Shown: piece by piece, positions 51,582-60,305 of the stretch
Position numbering within the stretch: the stretch's first letter is position 1
Layout: every line of letters begins with the position of its first letter
Assembly: GCF_005780185.1 (NCBI RefSeq)
Contig: NZ_VBUI01000011.1
Span: 62,001-126,000, forward strand
DNA length: 64,000 bases
Direction of reading: 5' to 3'
Origin: Halomonas urmiana
GTDB taxonomy: Bacteria; Pseudomonadota; Gammaproteobacteria; Pseudomonadales; Halomonadaceae
Made by a program: the position numbers and the translations under genes
Notes under the pieces: generated by a model
The model's database searches: none
Seen by the model: the letters and a program-made list of their open reading frames with translations, nothing else
Told to the model about the DNA's origin: nothing

Positions 51582-54446
51582 ATGGCGCCATCCTTGAAGG
51601 AAAAAAATCTCGGGGAGCATAAGCACCCCGGGATCAGTGAAAAAAGACTGCTGAACCTGATCACCGAGCTGATGATACAGGTCCATCCACATCATCGTGC
51701 CCCGGAACATCTGACCCTGGACAGTCAATTCGAAACCGATCTGGGGCTCGATAGCCTCTCTCGGGTTGAGCTGATCTCGCGGGTGGAATCGAATTACAAC
51801 CTGAACCTACCCGAACGCACCCTTGCGGAAGTCCAGACTCCCAGAGACCTTTTACGGGTACTCCAAAACTTCCAGCCTTCAAAACCCGTTCACGCCCCCC
51901 AAGCGCCCCCTCCTGAGCCCCACTCAACATTGAAAGAAACGATCCATCCGGAAGAGGTGGAAACCCTGGTCGAACTGCTGGAATGGCATACCCGACGACA
52001 TGGCGAACGCCTTCACATCCAGCTCTATCAGGATGATGGCAACGGCGAGCAGATCACCTATGGCCAGCTCTACCGGGGCGCCTTGAAAGTGGCTGGAGCC
52101 TTGCAGGAACGGGGCCTGGAAAAAGCCGAACCGGTGGCGATCATGCTGCCAACGGGAGCGGACTATTTTTACAGCTTTTTCGGCATCCTGCTGGCCGGCG
52201 GCATTCCCGTGCCCATCTATCCTCCCGCTCGCCCGACGCAGATTGAGGAGCATATACGCCGTCACGTTCGCATTCTTGAGAATTGCGGTGCGCCTATTCT
52301 GATTACCCTCCCCGAAGGAGAAGAGGCCGCGCGGATGCTCAAGAGCCTGGCTCCGAGCCTCAGAGCAATCCTCACGGCAACGGAGCTTCGGAGCTTTGCT
52401 GGCGAAGGGATTCCCCCCGTGCTCAATGGACAGGACATCGCATTTCTGCAATACACCTCCGGCAGCACCGGCAACCCCAAAGGGGTCATTCTGACCCACG
52501 CCAACCTTCTGGCCAATATCCGCGCCATGGGCGATGCCCTCGACGCCTCCTCCGAAGACGTCTTTGTCAGCTGGCTTCCGCTCTATCATGACATGGGGCT
52601 GATCGGTGCCTGGCTGGGCACCCTCTACTTCGCGGCGCTGCTTGTCATTATGTCGCCGTTGAGCTTTCTGGGTAATCCCGAGCGCTGGTTACGCGCCATT
52701 GAACGCCATCACGGTACGCTGTCCGCCGCCCCCAACTTCGGCTATGAATATGCACTCCACCGGCTGCAGGACAGCGATCTCAATGACCTGAACCTGAGCT
52801 CTTGGCGCGCGGCCTTCAACGGCGCCGAAGCGATCAGCCCGACAACACTCGAAGCGTTTACGGAACACTTCAGCGCCTACGGCTTTGATACCAAGGCGAT
52901 GACGCCGGTCTACGGCCTGGCTGAATCCTCGGTCGGCGTCACCATTCCGCCGATGCATCGCGGCGCCGTGATCGACCGGATTGAGCGCGAGCCCTTTATG
53001 CGCCGTAACAAAGCCGTGCCAGCCGCAGATGAGCAAACCCCGGCGCTACGCTTCGTCTCCTGCGGCCTCCCTCTCGAAGGGCATCAAATCCGGGTCGTCG
53101 ACTCGGCTGGCAAAGAACTGCCCGAACGCGAAACGGGCCGCCTGGAGTTCCGCGGCCCTTCCTCCACCTCTGGCTACTACCGTGACGCGGAAAAAACCCG
53201 CAAGCTTTTCGACGGCGAGTGGCTTGATACCGGCGACCTGGCCTACATTGCCGAGGGCGAGCTCTACGTCACCGGCCGTATTAAAGACATCATCATCCGC
53301 GCCGGGCGCAATATCTATCCGGACGAACTCGAGAAAGCGATCGGCAACCTGGAAGGCATCCGCAAAGGCTGTGTCGCCATTTTCGGATCGACCGATCCCA
53401 AGAGTGGCACCGAACGGCTCATCATCCTAGCGGAGACGCCCATCACCGACGTCAAGGAACGCCACCGACTGCGCCAGCGGGTCAATGAAACCGCCTCCGA
53501 CCTGATCGGCACCCCTTCCGACGAAGTGGTACTGGCCCCGCCGGGCAGCGTGTTAAAAACCTCCAGTGGCAAGATCCGCCGCAACGCCAGCCGACAGATG
53601 TATGAGAAGGGCGACATCGGCCAGAAACGCAAACCGCTTCTCCTCCAGATCGCACGCCTCGCGCTCAGTGCGCTGCTGCCTCAGTTAAGGATGGTCGCCA
53701 ACCGCATCCAAACCTCCCTTTATGCGCTTTACGGCTGGACGGTCTTCATGACGCTATCGCCGTTCACCTGGCTGGGGATCGTCACGGCGCCCAATGAGCG
53801 GCTGCGCTGGAAGGTCGTACAGAAAAGTACCCGCCTGCTCGCGAAGTGGACGCGCACGCCGTTGACAATCCAACAGGCCGAAAACCTGGCCGCGATCCCC
53901 GAGCGTTGCGTACTGGTCGCCAACCACGCGAGTTACCTGGACGCCTTCGTCATGGGCGCGGCGATCGACAAGCCTTTCGGCTTTGTCGCCAAGGCCGAAC
54001 TCGGAGAACAACGTCTGCTACGCCTGCCGCTTGAAAAGCTAGACACCGAACTGATCGAACGTTTCGACATCAGCCAGACCGTGGCGGATGCGCAACGCCT
54101 CAGCGAAAACCTCAAGACCGGCCAGCGCTTGCTGTTTTTCGCCGAAGGGACTTTCAGTCGCATACCCGGGCTTCAGCCATTTCACCTGGGAGCCTTTACC
54201 GCCGCGGCCGAGGCCGGGGTACCGGTGGTGCCGGTTGCGATACGTGGCACCCGCTCCATTTTACGCGCCGGCTCCTGGTTTCCGCACCACGGCGCCATCA
54301 CCGTTACGGTCGGCGAGCCCATCGAGCCCGATGCCTCGCTTTCGACAGATGATCCGCAACGCCTCTGGGAAGAAGCTCTAGCGCTGCGCTCAAGGGCGCG
54401 CCAGTTTATTTTGGACCATTGCGGTGAGCCGGATCTCACCCACTGA
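51582..54446 (+). CDS. ACP / fatty-acyl-AMP ligase / PlsC acyltransferase fusion
   Basis: A 954-residue three-part enzyme. An acyl carrier domain (residues ~20-95) has Ser58 in DLGLDSLS for phosphopantetheine. The adenylating domain (~115-680) carries YTSGSTGNPKGV (A3), YYRDAEKTRKLFDGEWLDTG (A7), GRIKDIIIRAGRNIYPDELE (A8) and SGKIRR with the A10 lysine; overall it is FAAL-like. The C-terminal PlsC domain (~770-950) has VANHASYLDAF (HX4D) and FAEGTFSR. It should activate a fatty acid, load it on its own carrier and transfer it to a glycerol-phosphate or other acceptor. ATG 51582 is the likely start, though its ribosome binding site is weak. Lower GC suggests transfer. Confidence 0.88.
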   Translation: MAPSLKEKNLGEHKHPGISEKRLLNLITELMIQVHPHHRAPEHLTLDSQFETDLGLDSLSRVELISRVESNYNLNLPERTLAEVQTPRDLLRVLQNFQPSKPVHAPQAPPPEPHSTLKETIHPEEVETLVELLEWHTRRHGERLHIQLYQDDGNGEQITYGQLYRGALKVAGALQERGLEKAEPVAIMLPTGADYFYSFFGILLAGGIPVPIYPPARPTQIEEHIRRHVRILENCGAPILITLPEGEEAARMLKSLAPSLRAILTATELRSFAGEGIPPVLNGQDIAFLQYTSGSTGNPKGVILTHANLLANIRAMGDALDASSEDVFVSWLPLYHDMGLIGAWLGTLYFAALLVIMSPLSFLGNPERWLRAIERHHGTLSAAPNFGYEYALHRLQDSDLNDLNLSSWRAAFNGAEAISPTTLEAFTEHFSAYGFDTKAMTPVYGLAESSVGVTIPPMHRGAVIDRIEREPFMRRNKAVPAADEQTPALRFVSCGLPLEGHQIRVVDSAGKELPERETGRLEFRGPSSTSGYYRDAEKTRKLFDGEWLDTGDLAYIAEGELYVTGRIKDIIIRAGRNIYPDELEKAIGNLEGIRKGCVAIFGSTDPKSGTERLIILAETPITDVKERHRLRQRVNETASDLIGTPSDEVVLAPPGSVLKTSSGKIRRNASRQMYEKGDIGQKRKPLLLQIARLALSALLPQLRMVANRIQTSLYALYGWTVFMTLSPFTWLGIVTAPNERLRWKVVQKSTRLLAKWTRTPLTIQQAENLAAIPERCVLVANHASYLDAFVMGAAIDKPFGFVAKAELGEQRLLRLPLEKLDTELIERFDISQTVADAQRLSENLKTGQRLLFFAEGTFSRIPGLQPFHLGAFTAAAEAGVPVVPVAIRGTRSILRAGSWFPHHGAITVTVGEPIEPDASLSTDDPQRLWEEALALRSRARQFILDHCGEPDLTH

Positions 54447-54466
54447 CCCCAACAGCCTGGGACTAT

Positions 54467-54565
54467 TCAGGCCCCTTCCTGCTTCTTCAACGCCTCTTCC
54501 AGCAGCAAACGGCGCAGCCGCTTGCCCATCACCTTGTTAGGCAGGATTTCGACGGATTCGACGCT
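54467..54565 (-). pseudogene. 3' scrap of an AMP-forming ligase gene
   Basis: The minus strand reads SVESVEILPNKVMGKRLRRL then LLEEALKKQEGA and stop. The LPxxxxGKxLRR pattern with a following acidic helix is the C-terminal A10 end of acyl-CoA synthetases. Upstream the similarity ends at once at 54566. It is a fragment, bordering the low-GC segment. Length is short, so family assignment is moderate. Confidence 0.55.
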
Positions 54566-54580
54566 TGGCGGGCCCGAACG

Positions 54581-54614
54581 ACAACGAGGCCGCCCCAAAG
54601 GGCGGCCTCGTTGT
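54581..54614. terminator. Strong terminator after the binding-protein gene
   Basis: A 15-bp perfect stem ACAACGAGGCCGCCC / GGGCGGCCTCGTTGT with a four-base CAAA loop lies 21 bp after the minus-strand stop. TTGT tails are modest on both sides, so it may serve both strands. Confidence 0.75.
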
Positions 54615-54634
54615 GTCACGCGTGCCGGCGGGGA

Positions 54635-55603
54635 TCAGGCATCGGGAATCTCCAGCGCCTGCTGCACGACCGGCCAGGCCGGCTCACCGTCGCGAGTGGT
54701 CACGCCGTCGAGGAACGCCTTGACCTTGGCGGGATTGTCGCGCATCCAGTCGACCGCGACCTCCTCGGGCTCACGCTCCTCGTAGCTGAAGCCGCGGATC
54801 ATCGCGCTCTGATCATCGGCGGTGAAGCTGAGCTGGTCGAACAGGCGAGTAGCGTTGGGGTTGGACTCGCTGAAGGCGGTGGACACCAGGGTACGCACGT
54901 CGCTGCGCCCGCCCTCCGGGCCCCACATGTCCTGGGTGTCGGTCAGGTACTTCACATCATATTCGATGTTCATCCAGTGCGGGGTCCAGCCGGCGAAGAC
55001 GATCCACTCCTCGCGATTGAGGGCGTTGTCCACGGCGCTCAGCATGCCCGGCGTGGAGGTCTCGGAGATATCCCAGTCCCCCAGGCCGTAGGTGTCGTTG
55101 TCCACCGCCCCGTTGAGGGTGTCGCTCATGCCGGTCCCCACCTCGATGGAGTAGATGGTGCGGTCCAGCTTGTCGGCGAACTCGGGCTTGTCCAGGTCCT
55201 CGGCGGAGGTGAGGCCGGCCTCGTAGAGGTAGGTCGGCACGGCGAAACCGAGGCGCGCCCCCTCGACGTTGTTGCCCAGGTCGACCAGCGTGCCCTTTTC
55301 CATGGTGCTATCGAACATGGCCTGCTGGGCGGGCAGCCAGGCCGCGAGGAAGACGTCGACCTCTTCCTGGGTCAGGGCCTCGTAGGTGATGGTGGCACCC
55401 AGCTCCTCCTGGGCCACCTCGTAGCCCAGGGTCTCGAGCAGGGTGGCGGCCAGGGAGGTCTTGACCGTGACGCCCGGCCAGGACGGCACGGAGAAGCGCA
55501 CCTGTTCGGGTTCGGCGGCCTGGGCCATGCCGGTCACGGCCAGCGGGGCCGCCAGCAGGGTGCCGGCGAGGGCCAGTGTCAGGGGACGAAGAGGCAGGTT
55601 CAT
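54635..55603 (-). CDS. Glycine betaine/choline-type ABC substrate-binding protein
   Basis: A 322-residue periplasmic protein of the OpuAC/ProX family. Signal peptide with cleavage near AQA (residue ~29), then EQVRFSVPSWPGVTVKTSLA. Trp residues that cage the quaternary ammonium group in this family are expected among SWPG, FLAAWLPAQ, GDWDIS and VFAGWTPHWMN. FSYEEREPEEVAVDWMRDNP is the usual C-terminus. AAGGAG precedes the ATG at 55603. No permease or ATPase gene is adjacent, so it is an orphan that probably works with an importer encoded elsewhere; osmoprotectant uptake fits a halophile. Confidence 0.9.
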   Translation of the reverse strand: MNLPLRPLTLALAGTLLAAPLAVTGMAQAAEPEQVRFSVPSWPGVTVKTSLAATLLETLGYEVAQEELGATITYEALTQEEVDVFLAAWLPAQQAMFDSTMEKGTLVDLGNNVEGARLGFAVPTYLYEAGLTSAEDLDKPEFADKLDRTIYSIEVGTGMSDTLNGAVDNDTYGLGDWDISETSTPGMLSAVDNALNREEWIVFAGWTPHWMNIEYDVKYLTDTQDMWGPEGGRSDVRTLVSTAFSESNPNATRLFDQLSFTADDQSAMIRGFSYEEREPEEVAVDWMRDNPAKVKAFLDGVTTRDGEPAWPVVQQALEIPDA

Positions 55604-55703
55604 CGGGACTCCTTGGCAGGTCATGCCGTTGGGAATGGTGTCATGACCCTATTCCCCCTGGCGCGACCTCGCAACGTTTCGCCGCCAACGAAGCGCCCCG
55701 TGC

Positions 55704-56237
55704 TCAGTCGCCCTTGCCGGCCATGCGGGCCGCTTCGACCACCTCGATCCAGTAGCCGTCGGCGTCCTTGACGAACACCACGTCCTTCATCTTGCCCTGA
55801 TCGGCGCGCTTGACGAACTCGACCTCGTTGGCGTCGAACCATGCCTCGGCGGCGGCCAGGTCCGGCACGCTGAAGCAGATGTGACCGAAGCCCTGGGGGT
55901 CGGCGTTGCCGTCGTGGTAGGCGAAGTCGTCCTGGGTCTCGGTGCCCCAGTTGTGGGTCAGCTCCAGAACGCCGCGCTGATCGAAGGTCCAGGCGGTGCG
56001 CTCGTCACTGGCCTCGGGAATCTGCTCTCCGGCCTCCGGGCGCGCCAGGAAGTAGAGCGAGAACTGCATCTCCTCGAAGTCGAGGCGACGCAGCACCCGC
56101 ATGCCGAAGACGCGGGTGTAGAAGGCCAGCGCGCGCTCGGGGTCCTTGATGCGCAGCATGGTGTGATTGAGGCGAAAGCCGTGGCTCTCGGCCGTGGGGG
56201 CCTGGACGCCCGGGTGCTGTTCTCCCTGGAAACTCAT
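55704..56237 (-). CDS. gloA: Lactoylglutathione lyase (glyoxalase I)
   Basis: A 177-residue metalloenzyme that isomerises the glutathione hemithioacetal of methylglyoxal. Metal ligands are His in RLNHTMLRIKDP, Glu in VLELTHNWGTE, His in GFGHICFSVPD and Glu in GYWIEVVE. The length, with the N-terminal arm and the EGRNGDEK-type loop region, suits the Zn-dependent (eukaryote-like, Pseudomonas GloA3) class rather than the short Ni-type. GAGGAG precedes the ATG at 56237; in-frame upstream codons are not credible. It stands alone. Confidence 0.93.
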   Translation of the reverse strand: MSFQGEQHPGVQAPTAESHGFRLNHTMLRIKDPERALAFYTRVFGMRVLRRLDFEEMQFSLYFLARPEAGEQIPEASDERTAWTFDQRGVLELTHNWGTETQDDFAYHDGNADPQGFGHICFSVPDLAAAEAWFDANEVEFVKRADQGKMKDVVFVKDADGYWIEVVEAARMAGKGD

Positions 56238-56527
56238 GCGGGACTCCTCATGTGCGATAACGAAGGTGCGAAGACGAAGGTGCACACCATCGTGTGAAAA
56301 AATGGCGGCACGATGCCGAGATGGTGACGAGAATACAGGAGGTGGGGACGACGGGCGGGCTTTTCCAGCCCCGGCAGGCGTGCGGTTCGCTTCGCATCGA
56401 TCAACATGTACAGAAGTGACGCGCCGGTCTCGCCAGTCGGCATTTTGTCGCGAACGTCCCTTGAAGTGGCCCAACAACCTTCTACACTAGTTGTACAACG
56501 CCATGACAACGAAGGAGGCACCTCCCC

Positions 56528-56872
56528 ATGACCATCGCGGCCTACCAGCTGGGTGATCACGTCACCCTCAAGGAAATCGCCAACGCCGTCGCCCACGGCC
56601 TGACGCCCATCGTCGAGGTCGAGTCGATGGATGGCATCTACACCGTGCGCTTCCACCACGCCAACGACGTCTCGGAGCTCTCCGATGCCGACGGCAAGAC
56701 CCGCACCTTCCTGGGCACTGGCGAGATCCGCGACCTGCTCGGCGGCATCGGCCTGACCCACGGCGTGCTCACCTGGGGCGACCAGTGCGGCGACGAGATG
56801 ATCGGTGTGCCGGGCCATGCCCTCTCGCCGGACGAGATGCTGGCCAGCGGCACGCGCATCGCCTTTCGCTGA
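56528..56872 (+). CDS. DUF6482 family small protein
   Basis: A 114-residue soluble protein of the DUF6482 type, common in Halomonas relatives. It begins MTIAAYQLGDHVTLKEIANA, then VEVESMDGIYTVRFHHANDV, a short beta-rich segment, and GTGEIRDLLGGIGLTHGVL. A Cys-containing WGDQCGDEMIG stretch near residue 86 and an Asp/Glu-rich tail follow. GAAGGAGG lies upstream of the ATG. It overlaps the next gene's start (TGATG). No function is known. Confidence 0.75.
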   Translation: MTIAAYQLGDHVTLKEIANAVAHGLTPIVEVESMDGIYTVRFHHANDVSELSDADGKTRTFLGTGEIRDLLGGIGLTHGVLTWGDQCGDEMIGVPGHALSPDEMLASGTRIAFR

Positions 56873-57366
56873 TGTCTGCCCGGCGATCGGCCACGGACGG
56901 CACGATCCGGCTGCTGACCGGCCTGCTGATCGCCTGGCTGCTGACGGGCTGCGCGGGTCGCGAACTCGCCACCCGTGACGAACCGGGCGCGCTCTCCATC
57001 GATCGCGCGGTGATCCTCGCCGAGGCCAAGCGCTCCCTCGGCATCCCTTACCGCGTTGGTGGCACCAGCGAGCGCGGCCTGGACTGCTCGGGCCTGGTGC
57101 AGCGGGCTTATGCCCGCGCCGGCATCCGGGTACCGCGCACCTCGCGGGCGCAGTTCGAGGCCCTGCCGCGCGTCGACGAGGCACGCCCCGGCGACCTGCT
57201 GTTCTTCGCCACCGGCGGAGGCCGCAAGGCGAGCCACGTCGGCATCTACCTGGGCGACGGCGAGATGATCCACGCGCCGGGGCGCGGCCGCCGGGTCACC
57301 CGGACCTCCCTCGCCCTGGACTACTGGCATGAGCGCTTCCTGGGGGCCGCGGCCCCCGCCCCCTGA
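56872..57366 (+). CDS. NlpC/P60 (C40) cell-wall hydrolase lipoprotein
   Basis: A 164-residue peptidoglycan peptidase. Lipobox LLTGC places Cys27 as the lipid-modified residue. The NlpC/P60 domain (about 45-160) has catalytic Cys72 in GLDCSGLV, His in ASHVGIYLG and a polar third residue in GEMIHAPG. YRVGGTSERGLDCSG and RPGDLLFFA are the standard motif surroundings. It should cut D-Glu-meso-DAP bonds in the stem peptide. It overlaps the DUF6482 stop, so it is translated with it. Confidence 0.92.
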   Translation: MSARRSATDGTIRLLTGLLIAWLLTGCAGRELATRDEPGALSIDRAVILAEAKRSLGIPYRVGGTSERGLDCSGLVQRAYARAGIRVPRTSRAQFEALPRVDEARPGDLLFFATGGGRKASHVGIYLGDGEMIHAPGRGRRVTRTSLALDYWHERFLGAAAPAP

Positions 57367-57463
57367 GCGCCCTCCTGGCATCAGCCTCACTTTATCGCGC
57401 GCCTTAAGCCGTCGTTAAGTTGCCGGAACCACAGTATCGGGGAAACGTCATGGAGACGCCCCG

Positions 57464-58153
57464 ATGCCATCCCCCGATCCCGTTCGCTCCCCCGCCCCCT
57501 GTCGCCCCTTCCCGGCAGCGCTGCCAGCCGTCATCGCCGGCGCCCCCCCGCTCGAGTGGCGGGAAGGCTGCCACTGGCAGGAACGCCGACGCCTGGAACG
57601 GTTGGTGCGCCGCTGTTTCGGCATCGAGCATGGCGCCCGCATCACCCACTTCCTACCGCGTCTCTTCGGGCTCTGGCAGGGCCAGGTCCCGCTGGCCGCC
57701 GTGGGGGCGGCTCTGGCCAGCACCGGCCCCCTCTTCCAGGAGCGCTACCTGGACGACCCCGCCGAAGTCTTCCTCTCCCGGCACCTCGGCAGGCCCGTGG
57801 CCCGCGAGGCGATCGCCGAGATCGGCAACCTGGCGAGCCTGCGCCGCGGCCTGCAGCGGCGCCTCTTCGTGCCCCTGATCGACCAGCTGGTCGCCGAGGG
57901 GCTCGCGTGGGTGATGTTCACCGCGACCCCGACGGTGGCCAACGGCATCCAGCGGCTGGGCATCGAGCTGCATCCCCTCCAACTCGCCGACCCGGCGCGG
58001 CTGGGCGAGGAACAGGCGGGCTGGGGCCGCTACTACGAGCACCATCCCCGGGTCATGGCCGGCGACCTGCGCCTGGCCCACACCGTGCTCACCGAGCGCG
58101 GCCTGCTGGGGTCGACGCGCCTGGTGGAGGCCGACCATGCAGCGCGACACTGA
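57464..58153 (+). CDS. Thermostable hemolysin family (GNAT-like) protein
   Basis: A 229-residue protein of the thermostable hemolysin family, which has a GNAT-like acyltransferase fold despite its name. Family pattern: GARITHFLPRLFGLWQGQVP, AALASTGPLFQERYLDDPAE, IAEIGNLASLRRG and VMFTATPTVANGIQRLGIEL. By fold analogy, GNAT and LuxI-type enzymes use such a core to transfer acyl groups from acyl-ACP or acyl-CoA. It has no signal peptide. GGAGA lies 8 bases before the ATG. Its end overlaps the next gene by 17 bases, tying it to the acyl ligase and oxidase. The substrate and product are unknown. Confidence 0.82.
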   Translation: MPSPDPVRSPAPCRPFPAALPAVIAGAPPLEWREGCHWQERRRLERLVRRCFGIEHGARITHFLPRLFGLWQGQVPLAAVGAALASTGPLFQERYLDDPAEVFLSRHLGRPVAREAIAEIGNLASLRRGLQRRLFVPLIDQLVAEGLAWVMFTATPTVANGIQRLGIELHPLQLADPARLGEEQAGWGRYYEHHPRVMAGDLRLAHTVLTERGLLGSTRLVEADHAARH

Positions 58154-60305
58154 GACCCTGCTCGCGCGCCTGGCGCACCATGCCGAGGAGCGGCCCGACA
58201 CCCCAGCCCTGGACGATGGCCATCGGCGCATTGCCTATGGCGAGCTGCCCGGCGAGATCGCGGCGCGTCGAGCCCGCATCAAAGCCCGGGACGTCCGTCG
58301 CGTGGCCCTGGCGCTGGACAACGGCCTCGACTGGGCCCTCTGGCACCTGGCCCTGCTAGCCGATGGCCGGGTCGACGTCCCGGTCCCCGGCTTCTTCAGC
58401 GAGGCCCAACGCCACCACCTGGTGACCGCGGCCGGCCTGGATGCCTGGATCGGCCCCGGCGCCGCGTCCCTCGGCTTCTCGGAAAGCCCCGACCCGGCCA
58501 TCGCCTGCCGCGGGGTCGCGTCTCCCCCGGCGCTGCATGCCGGCACCGGCATGATCACATTCACCTCCGGCACCAGCGGCACCCCCAAGGGCGTGTGCCT
58601 CGACCGCGAGGCCCCGCTGCGGGTCGCCGAGAGCCTCGCCGAGGCGGTGGCGCCGCTTCGCCTCGGGCGCCACCTGGCCATGCTGCCCCTGGCCACCCTG
58701 CTGGAGAATATCGGTGGCCTCTACGTGCCCCTGATGCTGGGCGCCACCGCCGGCCTGCCCGGGGCCGCCGAACTGGGCTGGACCGGCGGCAGCGGCTTCG
58801 ATCCCCGCCGGGCCCTCTCGGCCCTAGCAGCCTTTCGCCCGCACAGCCTGATCCTGCTCCCCCAGCTGCTGCAGGCGCTGGTCGAGCAGTCGCCCCAGGC
58901 CCCGGCCGGGCTGCGCGTGGTCGCCGTGGGCGGGGCCCCGGTCGCCGCGTCGCTGCTCGAGCGGGCGCGCGACGGCGGCTGGCCGGTCGTCGAGGGCTAC
59001 GGCCTCTCGGAGGCCGCCTCGGTGGTCTGCCTCAACCGGCCCGGCGAGCCCGCCCGCGGCGTGGGCCGTCCCCTGCCCCATGCCCAGGTCCGCGTCGCCG
59101 CCGACGGCGAGATCTGGATCCGCGGCGCCACCATGCTGGGCTACCTGGGCGAGCGCCCCCTCGACGACTGGCACGCCAGCGGCGATCTCGGCCACTGGCA
59201 GGGCGAGCACCTGGTGCTCGACGGCCGCCGCCGGGACGTCTTCATCACCGCCTATGGCCGCAACGTCGATCCCCAGTGGGTGGAGGGCGAGCTCTGCGCC
59301 CGGCCGGCCATCGCCCAGGCGCTGGTCCACGGCGAGGCCCTGGCGCATAACCGGGCCCTGGTCGTGCCCGCCACCCCGGACCTCGACGACCGCACCCTGG
59401 CGGCGGCGATCGACGCCGCCAACGCCTGCCTTCCCGACTATGCCCGGGTGAGCGACTGGCGCCGCTGCCCGTCCTTCACCCCCGACAACCACCAGCTGAC
59501 GGCCAACGGCCGCCTGCGCCGCGACACCCTCCACGCCGTCTATCGCGACTGGCTCCTACGCCCCCTCGAGGCGCCGTCACTTCCCACCCCGTTCGGTCCT
59601 TCCATGCCCACAAGGAGACACGCCATGCCCCCCTACCAGCACCTGCAGGCCGCCACTCAAGCCGAGCGCGACTGGCTGCTGGCCGCCCCGCTGCTGACTC
59701 GCGCCCTCGGCGGCGAGGTGAGCCGCCCGGAGTACCTGGCCTTCCTCGGCCAGGCCTACCACCACGTGCGCTTCACCGTGCCGCTGATGATGGCCTGCGG
59801 GGCGCGCCTGCCCGAGCGCCTCGGCTGGCTGCGCAGCGCCCTGGTGGAGTACATCGAGGAGGAGCACGGCCACGAGCAGTGGATCCTCGACGACATCCGC
59901 GCCGCCGGCGGCGACGCCGAGGCGGCGGCCGCCGCCCAGCCCGCCCCGGCCACGGCGCTGATGGTCTCCCACGTGCGCGACGTCATCGAGCACGGCAACC
60001 CGGTGGGCTTCTTCGGCATGGTGCAGGTGCTCGAGGGCACCAGCACGGCGATCGCCACCCGGGCCGCCGAGGGGCTCCAGGCGAGCCTCGGCCTGCCGGA
60101 CGATGCGGTGCGCTACCTGACCTCCCACGGCAGCCTGGACATCGGTCACCTGGCCTTCTTCGAGGGCCTGGTGGACCGGCTCGAGGGCGAAGACCTGGCG
60201 GCGGTGATCGACACGGCGAAGATGGTCTATCGGCTCTATGGCGCCATGTTCCGTGGTATCACTGCCCACGACGCGACCCGGGAGCTCGCCGATGCGCTCG
60301 TATAG
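58137..60305 (+). CDS. Acyl-AMP ligase joined in frame to haem-oxygenase-like diiron oxidase
   Basis: A 722-residue open frame in two parts. Residues 1-~485 are an adenylating enzyme with TFTSGTSGTPKGVCLD (A3), GYGLSEAASVV (A5), GDLGHWQGEHLVLDGRRRDV (A7/A8) and TANGRLRRDTL (A10), where the usual catalytic Lys is Arg. From Met497 a TenA/haem-oxygenase-like domain carries likely diiron ligands in EYIEEEHGHEQW, MVQVLEGTSTA and HGSLDIGHLAFFE (E, H, E, H, D, H pattern). AAGGAG lies 7 bases before an internal ATG at 59625, so the oxidase (226 residues) may be made separately. No stop separates the parts, so this may be a fusion, two coupled genes, or both. Confidence 0.8.
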   Translation: MQRDTETLLARLAHHAEERPDTPALDDGHRRIAYGELPGEIAARRARIKARDVRRVALALDNGLDWALWHLALLADGRVDVPVPGFFSEAQRHHLVTAAGLDAWIGPGAASLGFSESPDPAIACRGVASPPALHAGTGMITFTSGTSGTPKGVCLDREAPLRVAESLAEAVAPLRLGRHLAMLPLATLLENIGGLYVPLMLGATAGLPGAAELGWTGGSGFDPRRALSALAAFRPHSLILLPQLLQALVEQSPQAPAGLRVVAVGGAPVAASLLERARDGGWPVVEGYGLSEAASVVCLNRPGEPARGVGRPLPHAQVRVAADGEIWIRGATMLGYLGERPLDDWHASGDLGHWQGEHLVLDGRRRDVFITAYGRNVDPQWVEGELCARPAIAQALVHGEALAHNRALVVPATPDLDDRTLAAAIDAANACLPDYARVSDWRRCPSFTPDNHQLTANGRLRRDTLHAVYRDWLLRPLEAPSLPTPFGPSMPTRRHAMPPYQHLQAATQAERDWLLAAPLLTRALGGEVSRPEYLAFLGQAYHHVRFTVPLMMACGARLPERLGWLRSALVEYIEEEHGHEQWILDDIRAAGGDAEAAAAAQPAPATALMVSHVRDVIEHGNPVGFFGMVQVLEGTSTAIATRAAEGLQASLGLPDDAVRYLTSHGSLDIGHLAFFEGLVDRLEGEDLAAVIDTAKMVYRLYGAMFRGITAHDATRELADALV

